From NCBI RefSeq assembly GCF_003259615.1, contig NZ_QLLR01000002.1:329711-393710 (forward strand): 64,000 nucleotides of DNA. The letters are read 5' to 3'. The position numbers and the translations under genes were made by a program. Under the pieces are notes generated by a model that worked only from the letters and a program-made list of their open reading frames with translations, was not told the DNA's origin and did not search any database. This DNA comes from Pedobacter cryoconitis (GTDB lineage Bacteria > Bacteroidota > Bacteroidia > Sphingobacteriales > Sphingobacteriaceae). This document shows, one piece after another, positions 1 through 7,974 of the stretch; within the stretch, counting starts at the first letter, position 1; every line of letters begins with the position of its first letter.

Positions 1-2845
1 TGTTTGATTTAAACTTGGTAATCAGAATAACCCCATTCTGCACACAAATTCCAAATAGAGCTATAAACCCGATCCCTGAAGAAATACTAAAGTTTATTCC
101 CGTGAGCAGCAGTGCAAATACTCCTCCCACAATAGCAAACGGTACATTATTTAAAACGAGCAATGAATCTTTGATAGTTCCGAACAAGATAAACAGGACA
201 AAGAAAATCAATAATATACTGATCGGCACCACCTGTGTTAAACGTTTGGTTGCTCTTTGCTGATTCTCAAAATCCCCTGCCCATTCGATATGATAACCTT
301 TAGGCAGCTTAACCTGTGCATTCACTTTATCCTGAGCTTCTTTAATGGTACTGCCCATATCACGGCCACGAACAGAAAATTTGATCGCACCATATCTTTT
401 GTGCTTATCACGGTAAATCAAACTCGGGCCAACCAGTTTTCTGATATTAGCGATTTCCCTTAACGGAACTTTATTTCCCGAAAGCGTTGGTACCCGCAAA
501 TCACCGATTGCAATCGCATTATTCCTGAAATTTTCAGGATAACGTATCCGCAGGTCAAACTTACGTTCGCCTTCGTAAATTTGTGTAGCCGCTTTCCCGC
601 CAATAGCGGTTTCAATCACTGCACCAGCATCTGCTGTAGTCACGCCATAAAAGGCCATTTTTTCCTGATCCAGATCAATCCGCAACTCAGGCTGTCCGAG
701 GTTCCGCATAATACCCAGATCCTCCACGCCCTTCACCTCTTTCATGATCTTGAAGATCTTCTCTTCTTTCTCTTCGACAAATTTGAGATCATCCCCAAAT
801 AGCTTCACAACAATAGATCCTTTTACCCCAGATACGGCTTCTTCTACGTTATCAGAAATTGGCTGAGAGAAGTTGAGATCAATACCAGGAAAGAACTTCA
901 GTTTCTCCTGCATGCGCTGAATCAGTTCAGGCTTGCTTTCTTTGCTTTTCCATTCATCTTGTGGGTAGAGATCCACATGAAACTCTAAATTATAGAATCC
1001 TGTGGCATCTGTTCCGTCATCCGGGCGACCTGTTTGTGAGATCACCTGTTTAACTTCAGGGAAGCTTTTGAAGGTTCTTCGCATATCATTGGCCAGTTTC
1101 ACCGATTCACCAAGCGAAGTACTCAAAGGCCCGGTTGCCCGCACATAAATAGTTCCTTCATTGAGTTGCGGTAAAAACTCTGTCCCCAAAAATTTAAAAC
1201 AGAAAAGGCTAACTGCCAGCACCACCATTGCAATTGTAAAGGCAACTTTCCTTCCTTTGAAACAGATATTGAACAGTCGCATCGAATTGCGTGTAATCCA
1301 CTCGACAAAGAAATTGCGCTTTTCACGGACATTTTTGTTCAATAACACACTTGCCATAACCGGTACTAAAGTAAAGGTCAGAATAAGTGCGCCTAATAAG
1401 GCAAAACCCAATGTCCAGGCTAATGGAGAAAACATTTTACCTTCCACCTTTTCAAAACTGAAGATTGGCAGCAGACCGATAATGATAATCAGTTTCGCAA
1501 AGAAGATACCTTTACCATTGATCAGACAAGCTTCTTTGATCATCCCCAGTTTGCTGAGTTTGTTGAACTTCTCCATCCCCTCTTTCTTCGCCCGATGATC
1601 CAGTACCACAAAGATACCTTCCATCATCACAACCGCTCCATCTATGATAATCCCAAAGTCAATCGCCCCCATCGAGAGTAAGTTGGCAGACATGCCTTTA
1701 AATTTCAGACAGATAAATGCAAAGAGTAAAGCCAGCGGGATCACAATAGCCACAATAATTGTCGTTCGCCAATCGGCCATAAACAAGAACACGATAACAG
1801 TCACAAAAATAATTCCTTCGGCCATGTTATGCAGCACGGTATGTGTTGCAAAATCTACCAGATCTTCCCGGTCATAGAAAGCATTGATTTTTACATCATC
1901 CGGCAAAATACTATTGTTCAGTTCCTCAACTTTTGCTTTAAGGCTTTGAATTACATCATTCGTATTTCCACCTTTCAGCATCACTACGATACCTTCTACG
2001 ACATCAGGGTCACCATCGCGGCCAACCTGTCCAAGAGGCGGCAAACTTGATTCTGTAACCTCCCCGATATTTTTCACGAAGATTGGCGTACCTTTTACAT
2101 TGTCAACGATGATATTTTTAATCTCATTGATATTATTCAGCAGCCCAATTCCCCTCACCACATAAGCCTGGCCGCTTTGCTCAATCACATCACCACCTAC
2201 ATTGATATTACTTTTGGAAACAGCATCGTAAACTTCCAGTGGTGTAACGCCATACTGTACCGCTTTTTCAGGATCAATTGTAATCTGATAAGCTTTAGTC
2301 GGCCCCCCGAAACTATTGACATCTGCCACACCGGGTACTGAACGTATTTCGCGCTCTACTACCCATTCTTCTAATGTTTTAAGTTCCTTAACAGAAAGCT
2401 TGCTGCTGGTTAAGGTGTACCTGAAAATCTCACCTGTTGGCCCGTAGGGTGGTGAAATTTCAGGCTTGGTCCCTTCTGGTAAATCGGCATCACCCAGGTG
2501 ATTATTTAATTGCAAACGTGCATAATCATACTCGACATTATCCTCAAAAGTGACTTTGACTACCGAAAGGCCAAATAAAGACGAAGATCTGATGGATGTT
2601 TTTTTCTGCGCCGGATTCATTGCGATTTCCAGCGGCCGGGTTACAAATTTCTCGACCTCTTCAGCACTACGGCCGGGCCACTGCGTAATAATGGTCAGTG
2701 AAGTATTGGTTACATCGGGAAACGCATCAATCGCGATGCTTTTAAAACTGAAGTATCCTCCAACCAGGAGCAGGAACGTCATGAAAAATATAAAGAACTT
2801 ATTCTTAAGAGAAAAAGCCAGTACTGATTTAATTACTTTATTCAT
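1..2845 (-). CDS. czcA: CzcA/CusA-type heavy-metal efflux RND permease (3' end outside window)
   Basis: Inner-membrane proton-driven RND pump that exports metal cations through a tripartite complex. The ATG is at 2845 and the frame stays open to the window edge, giving about 948 of an expected ~1040 residues; the C-terminus lies outside. The N-terminus has the family layout: a first membrane helix, then the porter-domain start with FPDVTN and a PGRSAEEVE segment. The metal-RND proton-relay motif is visible as DFGIIIDG followed by MME, with acidic residues at about D396, D402 and E409, matching the CzcA D402/D408/E415 pattern. The gene is last in a czcC-czcB-czcA order, 32 bp after czcB, with a two-component system upstream. 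Metal specificity (Cu/Ag against Co/Zn/Cd) cannot be fixed from sequence alone; the acidic triad favours divalent cations. Family call is very secure. Confidence 0.93.
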   Translation of the reverse strand, partial: MNKVIKSVLAFSLKNKFFIFFMTFLLLVGGYFSFKSIAIDAFPDVTNTSLTIITQWPGRSAEEVEKFVTRPLEIAMNPAQKKTSIRSSSLFGLSVVKVTFEDNVEYDYARLQLNNHLGDADLPEGTKPEISPPYGPTGEIFRYTLTSSKLSVKELKTLEEWVVEREIRSVPGVADVNSFGGPTKAYQITIDPEKAVQYGVTPLEVYDAVSKSNINVGGDVIEQSGQAYVVRGIGLLNNINEIKNIIVDNVKGTPIFVKNIGEVTESSLPPLGQVGRDGDPDVVEGIVVMLKGGNTNDVIQSLKAKVEELNNSILPDDVKINAFYDREDLVDFATHTVLHNMAEGIIFVTVIVFLFMADWRTTIIVAIVIPLALLFAFICLKFKGMSANLLSMGAIDFGIIIDGAVVMMEGIFVVLDHRAKKEGMEKFNKLSKLGMIKEACLINGKGIFFAKLIIIIGLLPIFSFEKVEGKMFSPLAWTLGFALLGALILTFTLVPVMASVLLNKNVREKRNFFVEWITRNSMRLFNICFKGRKVAFTIAMVVLAVSLFCFKFLGTEFLPQLNEGTIYVRATGPLSTSLGESVKLANDMRRTFKSFPEVKQVISQTGRPDDGTDATGFYNLEFHVDLYPQDEWKSKESKPELIQRMQEKLKFFPGIDLNFSQPISDNVEEAVSGVKGSIVVKLFGDDLKFVEEKEEKIFKIMKEVKGVEDLGIMRNLGQPELRIDLDQEKMAFYGVTTADAGAVIETAIGGKAATQIYEGERKFDLRIRYPENFRNNAIAIGDLRVPTLSGNKVPLREIANIRKLVGPSLIYRDKHKRYGAIKFSVRGRDMGSTIKEAQDKVNAQVKLPKGYHIEWAGDFENQQRATKRLTQVVPISILLIFFVLFILFGTIKDSLLVLNNVPFAIVGGVFALLLTGINFSISSGIGFIALFGICVQNGVILITKFKSN

Positions 2846-2877
2846 TGCTTGAATTTAAACAGGTTAAGCGGATCATG

Positions 2878-3972
2878 TTATTTCAGAGATTCGTACAGGA
2901 ACAACTGTCTTGAGGCAATAATCTGATCGCCGGGTTTTAAGCCTTCACTGATATAAGCGCGGTCTTCTACACGTTTGGAAACCGTGATCGGCTGTATACG
3001 TACCTGCGATTTACCATCTTTGACGACCACATAATTCCGGTCATTATCCAGCACAATAGAACGGGTATTGATCAACGGCAGGTTCTCTCCCGATTTTGCC
3101 TGTACTACGACATTGGCAAACATTTGCGGCTTCAGCAAATTCCCGGGATTACTGATTTTCACACGGGCACGCATTAATTTGTTGTCCTTGTCAATCATAT
3201 TGTACACTTTATCAATTTTCCCGGTGAAGACTTTCCCCGGATAAGCCAGTGTAGTAATTTGAACCGGGTAACCTGTTTGTACACTTGTAATGTCAGATTC
3301 GTAAATATTAACGATGATATAAACCGAAGAAAGATCGGCGATGGTAAACAGGTTTTCTGTATTGTCTGCTCTCACCTGCATGTTACTGGTGATGTTTTTC
3401 TCTACAATATATCCGCTGATCGGGGCTTTGATCAGGTATCCCCGTTTGTCACTTTTATTGATTGACATCACAGAATTTGCCCGGCTATTTTCTGCTGATG
3501 CCTTTTGATAGTCTGATTTTGCCTGTTCCAGATCTTTGCCCGAAGCCAGTCCGCTCTGGTATAGGTCTTTGGTAGCTTCCAGTGTTCTTTTGGTATCCCT
3601 TAAATCTGCTTCTGCACTAATCAGGTCTTTAGAGTAACCAGCAACTTCCACACTGTGCATACTGGCAAGCGTTTGTCCTTTGCTCACTACATCTCCTAAA
3701 AGTACATTCACATTTTCTGTGATCCCGCTCACCATAGGATAAATTTTAGCGACCTTATTTTCATCAGGTTCTATCGTTCCGGTCAGGGTAATCTGAGAAA
3801 CCGCGCTGGCCTGCTGAACGGTATCTACCAACAGACTGCCCAATAAACTATCTGTGACCTTAAACTTATTATCCTCAGGTTTTGAGGCTGCATCATGACG
3901 TGTGCAAGACGAGAATAATAAAGTGGCAGTACCAAATGCAGCTGCCAGCGTAAATATTTTATAAGTGTGCAT
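2878..3972 (-). CDS. czcB: CzcB/CusB-type periplasmic adaptor (membrane fusion) lipoprotein
   Basis: Periplasmic adaptor linking the RND pump to the outer-membrane channel. 364 aa. The N-terminus carries a lipoprotein signal with a lipobox FSSC (Cys at about residue 23), so the mature protein is probably lipid-anchored. A lipoyl-like segment at about 75-105 (MVSGITENVNVLLGD) is followed by a helical hairpin (about 110-165, rich in E, K, A, L) and then the beta-barrel and membrane-proximal domains, the usual HlyD/CzcB order. It lacks the His/Met-rich metal-binding extension seen in some CzcB or CusB proteins. It lies 9 bp downstream of czcC and 32 bp upstream of czcA, so the three are almost certainly one transcript. 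Confidence 0.92.
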   Translation of the reverse strand: MHTYKIFTLAAAFGTATLLFSSCTRHDAASKPEDNKFKVTDSLLGSLLVDTVQQASAVSQITLTGTIEPDENKVAKIYPMVSGITENVNVLLGDVVSKGQTLASMHSVEVAGYSKDLISAEADLRDTKRTLEATKDLYQSGLASGKDLEQAKSDYQKASAENSRANSVMSINKSDKRGYLIKAPISGYIVEKNITSNMQVRADNTENLFTIADLSSVYIIVNIYESDITSVQTGYPVQITTLAYPGKVFTGKIDKVYNMIDKDNKLMRARVKISNPGNLLKPQMFANVVVQAKSGENLPLINTRSIVLDNDRNYVVVKDGKSQVRIQPITVSKRVEDRAYISEGLKPGDQIIASRQLFLYESLK

Positions 3973-3981
3973 ATAAAGAGG

Positions 3982-5292
3982 TTATTGCTGATTAAAGAAT
4001 GGAGTACCTGTAACGAAATTCAACTGTTCTAACGAGCTGATGCGATTAAGCTGCAGATTGTTCAGCTGGATTGCATTGGTTTTATAGGAATCATAGAAAT
4101 CAAGAAATTCAAGCAGGCTGATGTTATGTTTTTCATAGCTCTTATAAACTTCTTCGATCAGGTGGGTAAAGTCTGTTTTAAACTTAGGGTCAAAGCTGTT
4201 ATAAAGCCTTTCCAGTCTGTCTGCAGCCTGATAACTATTATCCAGATCGCTTTGCAGCTGATCTTCTTGTTGCGCTAAAGCATTTTTACTGACATCAATT
4301 GCAACCTTTGCCTGCCTGATATTTCCCTGGTTCCGGTTAAAAAGAGGAAGCGGTATACTAATTCCAAGCCCGGTGTAATTGGGGGTATAACCTGCAAAAC
4401 GGTCATAAGTAATCGACATGGTAACATCCGGTATAGCCATCGACTTTTGAAGCCTGAGGTTCAGGTTACTGGATTCAATAACAGAATGCGAAAGTTTTAA
4501 ATCGTACCGGTTAGTATAAGCAGAATCAAGGAGTTTTTTATAGGTAACCTGCTGTAATACGTCTTTACCGTCCAGATTGAATTCAAGCTGAGGGATGATA
4601 TGTACGTTGGCACTGGTACGGGTTAACAGTTTAAACTCACTTTGTACATCATCTATGTCGTCTTTTAGTTCATTGAGTTCTGATTGAAGCGTGTACAATT
4701 GAGATTGAATCCTGAGTACTTCTTTCAGTGCAATATTCTCTTTGGCATATTGCTGTTTGAATCCAACCAGTGTTTTTGATAGGGAGCTGATCTCTTTGGC
4801 ATATACTTTTGCAGATTGCTCTTGATAGTAGATCTTATAAAAATCTGTTCTCAAAGTATATTTAAGGGTACGCAAAAGATCAAAAAGCTGAAATTCTGCC
4901 TGCTGCACGCCCATTTTGGCCAAATGGATATTCTTGTTCCGTTTACCTGCGGTTTGAAAGAGCTGGGTGATACTTGCCGCGCGCTGCCCGGTTTGTTTGC
5001 TGACATCCAGGATCCGCTTATTTTCGGAATTGTATAAGATGTTCTCATAGGATACTTCCGGGTTATCAAATAGCCTGGCAGTAATCACCTGCGCCCTGGC
5101 ATCGTCAATATTATATTGACCGGCAATTAAACTCAGATTATTTTTGAGAAACAGATCTTCGGCCTGTTTGATTGTGATATTTAATGAATCACGCGTATCA
5201 TTTCTGCCGTCATCCCTTGCAATTACTGAATCAATTCCGGTAAAACCACAGAGATTTACCAGCAATACAGGGAGCACAAATTTCAATTGCAT
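3982..5292 (-). CDS. czcC: CzcC/CusC-type TolC-family outer-membrane channel
   Basis: Outer-membrane factor of the tripartite metal efflux pump. 436 aa, normal for the family. The N-terminal hydrophobic stretch (about residues 4-20) is a signal peptide. The rest has the TolC repeat pattern of long amphipathic helices: an early NPEVSYE segment after the first helix and a mid-protein GLGISIPLPLFNRNQG segment, which is the typical beta-strand turn of OEP repeats. It is the first gene of the efflux operon. A TAGCTTTG -7 box on the minus strand sits about 20 bp upstream of its ATG, inside an ATAGCTTT/AAAGCTAT inverted repeat that overlaps the start codon. Confidence 0.9.
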   Translation of the reverse strand: MQLKFVLPVLLVNLCGFTGIDSVIARDDGRNDTRDSLNITIKQAEDLFLKNNLSLIAGQYNIDDARAQVITARLFDNPEVSYENILYNSENKRILDVSKQTGQRAASITQLFQTAGKRNKNIHLAKMGVQQAEFQLFDLLRTLKYTLRTDFYKIYYQEQSAKVYAKEISSLSKTLVGFKQQYAKENIALKEVLRIQSQLYTLQSELNELKDDIDDVQSEFKLLTRTSANVHIIPQLEFNLDGKDVLQQVTYKKLLDSAYTNRYDLKLSHSVIESSNLNLRLQKSMAIPDVTMSITYDRFAGYTPNYTGLGISIPLPLFNRNQGNIRQAKVAIDVSKNALAQQEDQLQSDLDNSYQAADRLERLYNSFDPKFKTDFTHLIEEVYKSYEKHNISLLEFLDFYDSYKTNAIQLNNLQLNRISSLEQLNFVTGTPFFNQQ

Positions 5293-5311
5293 AGCTTTAT
5301 TATTTTAACAA

Positions 5312-5319
5312 CAAAGCTA
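5312..5319 (-). promoter_or_regulatory. Candidate -7 box (TAGCTTTG) for the czcCBA operon
   Basis: Matches the Bacteroidota primary-sigma -7 consensus TAnnTTTG, about 20 bp upstream of the czcC start. No clear TTTG element is seen at the -33 position, as would be expected of an activator-dependent promoter. The box is nested in an 8-bp inverted repeat (5291-5298 with 5313-5320). Confidence 0.45.
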
Positions 5320-5452
5320 TAGTATGCGTATTAGGGAGTACTTAAAGGTAGATTATACAGGCATTAGAAGTTCATTAGAAAGACTTAATGTGAGCATCAG
5401 GCACTCCAAATCCCGAGTCTCTGGAAAAAGAAATTATATTTATTGGATTGAC

Positions 5453-5479
5453 AATTGTAAATTATAAAACATTACAATT
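5453..5479. promoter_or_regulatory. Inverted repeat AATTGTAA-N11-TTACAATT, candidate regulator site
   Basis: Perfect 8-bp arms at 5453-5460 and 5472-5479, 15 bp upstream of the small ORF at 5495 and about 160 bp upstream of czcC on the opposite strand. The hexamer ACAATT also recurs as direct repeats at 5451, 5474 and 5487. It lies between the efflux operon and its presumed two-component regulator, so an operator is plausible, but AT-rich DNA gives such repeats by chance. Confidence 0.3.
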
Positions 5480-5494
5480 CACCTGTACAATTCC

Positions 5495-5671
5495 ATGAGC
5501 TATTCCAAGACATCTTTTATTTTAAAAATAGGCTTCTCCTTATTTTTTTTTATGAGCCTAATGTTTTCCTCTAATCCAGATCTGACTGTACCCATCAAAA
5601 GTTTAATCGCAGTGATTTATATTGTTCTATTGTATTTTGCGGCCAAAAAGGAATTGAGAAAGGTGCAATAG
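5495..5671 (+). CDS. Small two-helix membrane protein, unknown function
   Basis: 58-codon ORF starting at the ATG at 5495 and ending with TAG at 5671. The product has two hydrophobic segments, about residues 9-24 (FILKIGFSLFFFMSLM) and 37-48 (SLIAVIYIVLLYF), separated by a short polar SSNPD turn, and a basic tail ending KKELRKVQ. This is the architecture of a small hairpin membrane protein. It sits alone on the plus strand between czcC (start at 5292) and the sensor kinase gene (end at 5699), with which it is convergent. I recognise no family. It could be a chance ORF, but its hydrophobic pattern and position favour a real gene. Confidence 0.45.
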   Translation: MSYSKTSFILKIGFSLFFFMSLMFSSNPDLTVPIKSLIAVIYIVLLYFAAKKELRKVQ

Positions 5672-5698
5672 GTTGAAACTTTAAGAATTATGATCAGC

Positions 5699-7054
5699 CT
5701 AATTTATTGGCAGGTAAACATAAAATATAGTGCCCTGGCCCAAAACGGATTCTACTTGTATAGAACCGTTGTGCTGCTTCACAATATTATTGGTTAGAGA
5801 AAGACCAATACCATAGCCTGAAAAATTCAAAGCATTGGCTGAACGGTAAAAGGGCTGAAATATCTTTTTAATATCTGCTGCACTAATACCAATACCAAGG
5901 TCTTTAATCGCGATAACCATCTGTTGATTCTTATAACTTACTGTACATAAAACTTCCTGACCTACAGAGAATTTAATCGCATTTTTAAGAATATTATTAA
6001 TGGCAATAAATAACAACTGCCTGTTTCCTTGTAAGGTTCTTTTAGACTGATCGGCTGGTAAATCATAAACAATTTTAATAGGATCAGTATTCGTTTTAAA
6101 GGCCAGTTCATCTGCAATTTCCCAGATCAGCTCGTCTATTCTTATACTTTGAAAGTCTTTGTTATCTAAATTGGTTTGCATCAGCTCCATTAAACTATTG
6201 ATGATATAGTTTAACCTTTCCACACTGCCTACAATTTCCTGTAAAGCATGCTTATACTCTTCAGGACTACGCTCTTTCATTAAAGTGATTTCAGCCTCTC
6301 CTAATATGGAAGTAATCGGTGTCCGCAATTCGTGGGAAGCATTCGCAACAAATGACTTCTGACTTTCAAAAGATTGCTCCAGATGTTCCAGCAATTGATT
6401 AATAGCGGAAGATAAATTATCTGTTTCGTCAGTTTTTGAATGGTTAACAGCTAACCTGTGGTGTAAGCTGGATGCCCTGATCCTTTTCAGGTTATCTGTA
6501 ATGGAAACGATAGGCTGCAAAGAAATACGCGCAAATATACGCCCTATGAAAAAAGTGATAAATAAAGAACTGATAAAGAAGGCAGTCATAATCAGCCGGA
6601 GCTGCTCCATATCATGTAAGCCGCGGTCATCAATCGCAGAAACTACAACGATAAAATTACCCGAGTTATCCGGATAGTAAATACCTGTGATCTGTGTTTC
6701 TCCCTGCCTTAAATGAATGGATTTCTTTTTAACGATCTGTGCCAATAAATCATGTTTCCAGCTAATAGAGTCTTCCCTGGTGAATTTAGAGTTAAACTTA
6801 TCGTCATAAACCCGGATAGATTCATGGGTGAGCGACTGCGGAAATTTTTTGGCTACCTGCCGGAATATATCTTTTGATAAGTTGTCTTCTGCAAGGTAAA
6901 ACTGCGCAACTGTTACAGCCCTTTCATCGAGCTTATTCATAAAAGATTTTAAACGATTATGTTCTACCAGGACATAAATACCTGTTAAGACCACCAAAAG
7001 TAAAATGGCGAACATAAAGGTAAATTGCAGTGACAGTCTGTTTTTAACTTTCAT
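5699..7054 (-). CDS. CusS-like sensor histidine kinase
   Basis: Membrane sensor kinase of a two-component pair, 451 aa. TM helix 1 is at about 11-30 and TM helix 2 at about 155-175. Between them is a ~120-residue periplasmic sensor region, then a HAMP linker (about 175-230). The HisKA box has the phospho-accepting His at 241 (SHELRTP). The catalytic domain shows the N box (Asn at 357, INNILKNA), G1 DLGIGI (385-390) and G2 GYGIGLSL (413-420). All catalytic motifs are intact. The gene starts 23 bp after its response regulator. Directly upstream of an RND metal efflux operon, it probably senses periplasmic metal and switches on czcCBA; that link is inferred from gene order. Confidence 0.88.
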   Translation of the reverse strand: MKVKNRLSLQFTFMFAILLLVVLTGIYVLVEHNRLKSFMNKLDERAVTVAQFYLAEDNLSKDIFRQVAKKFPQSLTHESIRVYDDKFNSKFTREDSISWKHDLLAQIVKKKSIHLRQGETQITGIYYPDNSGNFIVVVSAIDDRGLHDMEQLRLIMTAFFISSLFITFFIGRIFARISLQPIVSITDNLKRIRASSLHHRLAVNHSKTDETDNLSSAINQLLEHLEQSFESQKSFVANASHELRTPITSILGEAEITLMKERSPEEYKHALQEIVGSVERLNYIINSLMELMQTNLDNKDFQSIRIDELIWEIADELAFKTNTDPIKIVYDLPADQSKRTLQGNRQLLFIAINNILKNAIKFSVGQEVLCTVSYKNQQMVIAIKDLGIGISAADIKKIFQPFYRSANALNFSGYGIGLSLTNNIVKQHNGSIQVESVLGQGTIFYVYLPIN

Positions 7055-7077
7055 CGGGACAGCTTTTGCTTCATTAA

Positions 7078-7749
7078 TTATCCTTTGATCACATAACCCA
7101 TTCCAATCACAGTATGGATTAGTGGCTGATCAAATCCTTTATCAATTTTAGCACGCAGGTAATTAATGTAAACGTCAATCAGGTTGGTCCCCCTGTTGAA
7201 TGAGATTCCCCAAACTGCTTCCGCAATATAAACTCTGGATAATACGCGCTCTTTATTAGCCATCAGGACTTCCAGCAGTGTAAACTCTTTAGCAGATAGA
7301 ATGATATTTTTGCCGTTACGGGTGACTGTCTTTTTATAACAATCCATTTCCAGATCGTGAATTCTAAAGATAGTTCCTGGTAATACCTGGTCTCTGCGTC
7401 TGCCTAAAGCTTTGATGCGGGCCAGTAATTCTGCAAAGTGAAAGGGTTTAGTTAAATAATCGTCGGCACCGTTTTCCAGTCCCTGTACTTTATCACTTAC
7501 TGTATTTAAAGCAGAAAGCATCAGAATAGGAACTTCCTTTTTTAACTGCCTGATTTGCTTGCAAACTTCCATGCCATTCAGATAAGGAAGGATAACATCC
7601 AATATAATCAGTTCATAATCATTCTCCAGGGCCATTTTACATCCCATATTTCCATCGTAAGCGACGGTTACGGTATTCAGTTGTTCCTCCAGCCCCTTTT
7701 TAATAAATGCAGCAACCTTTGGCTCGTCTTCAATCATTAAAATATTCAT
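7078..7749 (-). CDS. CusR/OmpR-family response regulator
   Basis: DNA-binding response regulator, 223 aa. The receiver domain (1-115) has the acidic pocket E7/D8, phospho-acceptor D51 (IILDVILP), S79 and K101 (DYLTKPF). The C-terminal winged helix (about 130-223) shows the OmpR-class pattern ending in GMGYVIKG. It is first in a regulator-kinase pair transcribed towards czcCBA. A minus-strand -7 box, TATCTTTG, lies at 7784-7791. It is probably the activator of the efflux operon, by analogy with CusR/CzcR. Confidence 0.88.
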   Translation of the reverse strand: MNILMIEDEPKVAAFIKKGLEEQLNTVTVAYDGNMGCKMALENDYELIILDVILPYLNGMEVCKQIRQLKKEVPILMLSALNTVSDKVQGLENGADDYLTKPFHFAELLARIKALGRRRDQVLPGTIFRIHDLEMDCYKKTVTRNGKNIILSAKEFTLLEVLMANKERVLSRVYIAEAVWGISFNRGTNLIDVYINYLRAKIDKGFDQPLIHTVIGMGYVIKG

Positions 7750-7783
7750 TTTCCTGGTAATTATGAGTGCATATTGATTGCCT

Positions 7784-7791
7784 CAAAGATA
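7784..7791 (-). promoter_or_regulatory. Candidate -7 box (TATCTTTG) for the two-component operon
   Basis: TAnnTTTG match on the minus strand 35 bp upstream of the response-regulator ATG. No convincing -33 TTTG partner was found. Confidence 0.45.
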
Positions 7792-7940
7792 CCCCTAACG
7801 AATAGATTTTTAACCTACATTAAAGGATTTTAATGTTGATTATCAATTTATTAGCTAAAATAAGGGTTGAAAGTTGAATAGCTCTGAGAATGAAGCTTAT
7901 GGAGATTAAAACAACATTAAAACAGAGGCCGGGAAATGAG

Positions 7941-7967
7941 GCGGCCCCCGGAAAAACCAGGAGCCGC
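7941..7967 (-). terminator. GC-rich hairpin downstream of the ClC gene
   Basis: Arms 7941-7951 and 7957-7967 pair over 11 bp with G-U wobbles around a 5-base loop, 8 bp after the ClC stop on the minus strand. There is no clear U-tract, so it may be a weak terminator or a 3'-end stabilising hairpin. Confidence 0.4.
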
Positions 7968-7974
7968 TAAAAAT

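Noticed and set aside
1161..1877. Long plus-strand ORFs antisense to the RND pump gene
   Set aside because: The opposite frame encodes an unmistakable CzcA with intact proton-relay acids; these ORFs are shadows without recognisable protein features.
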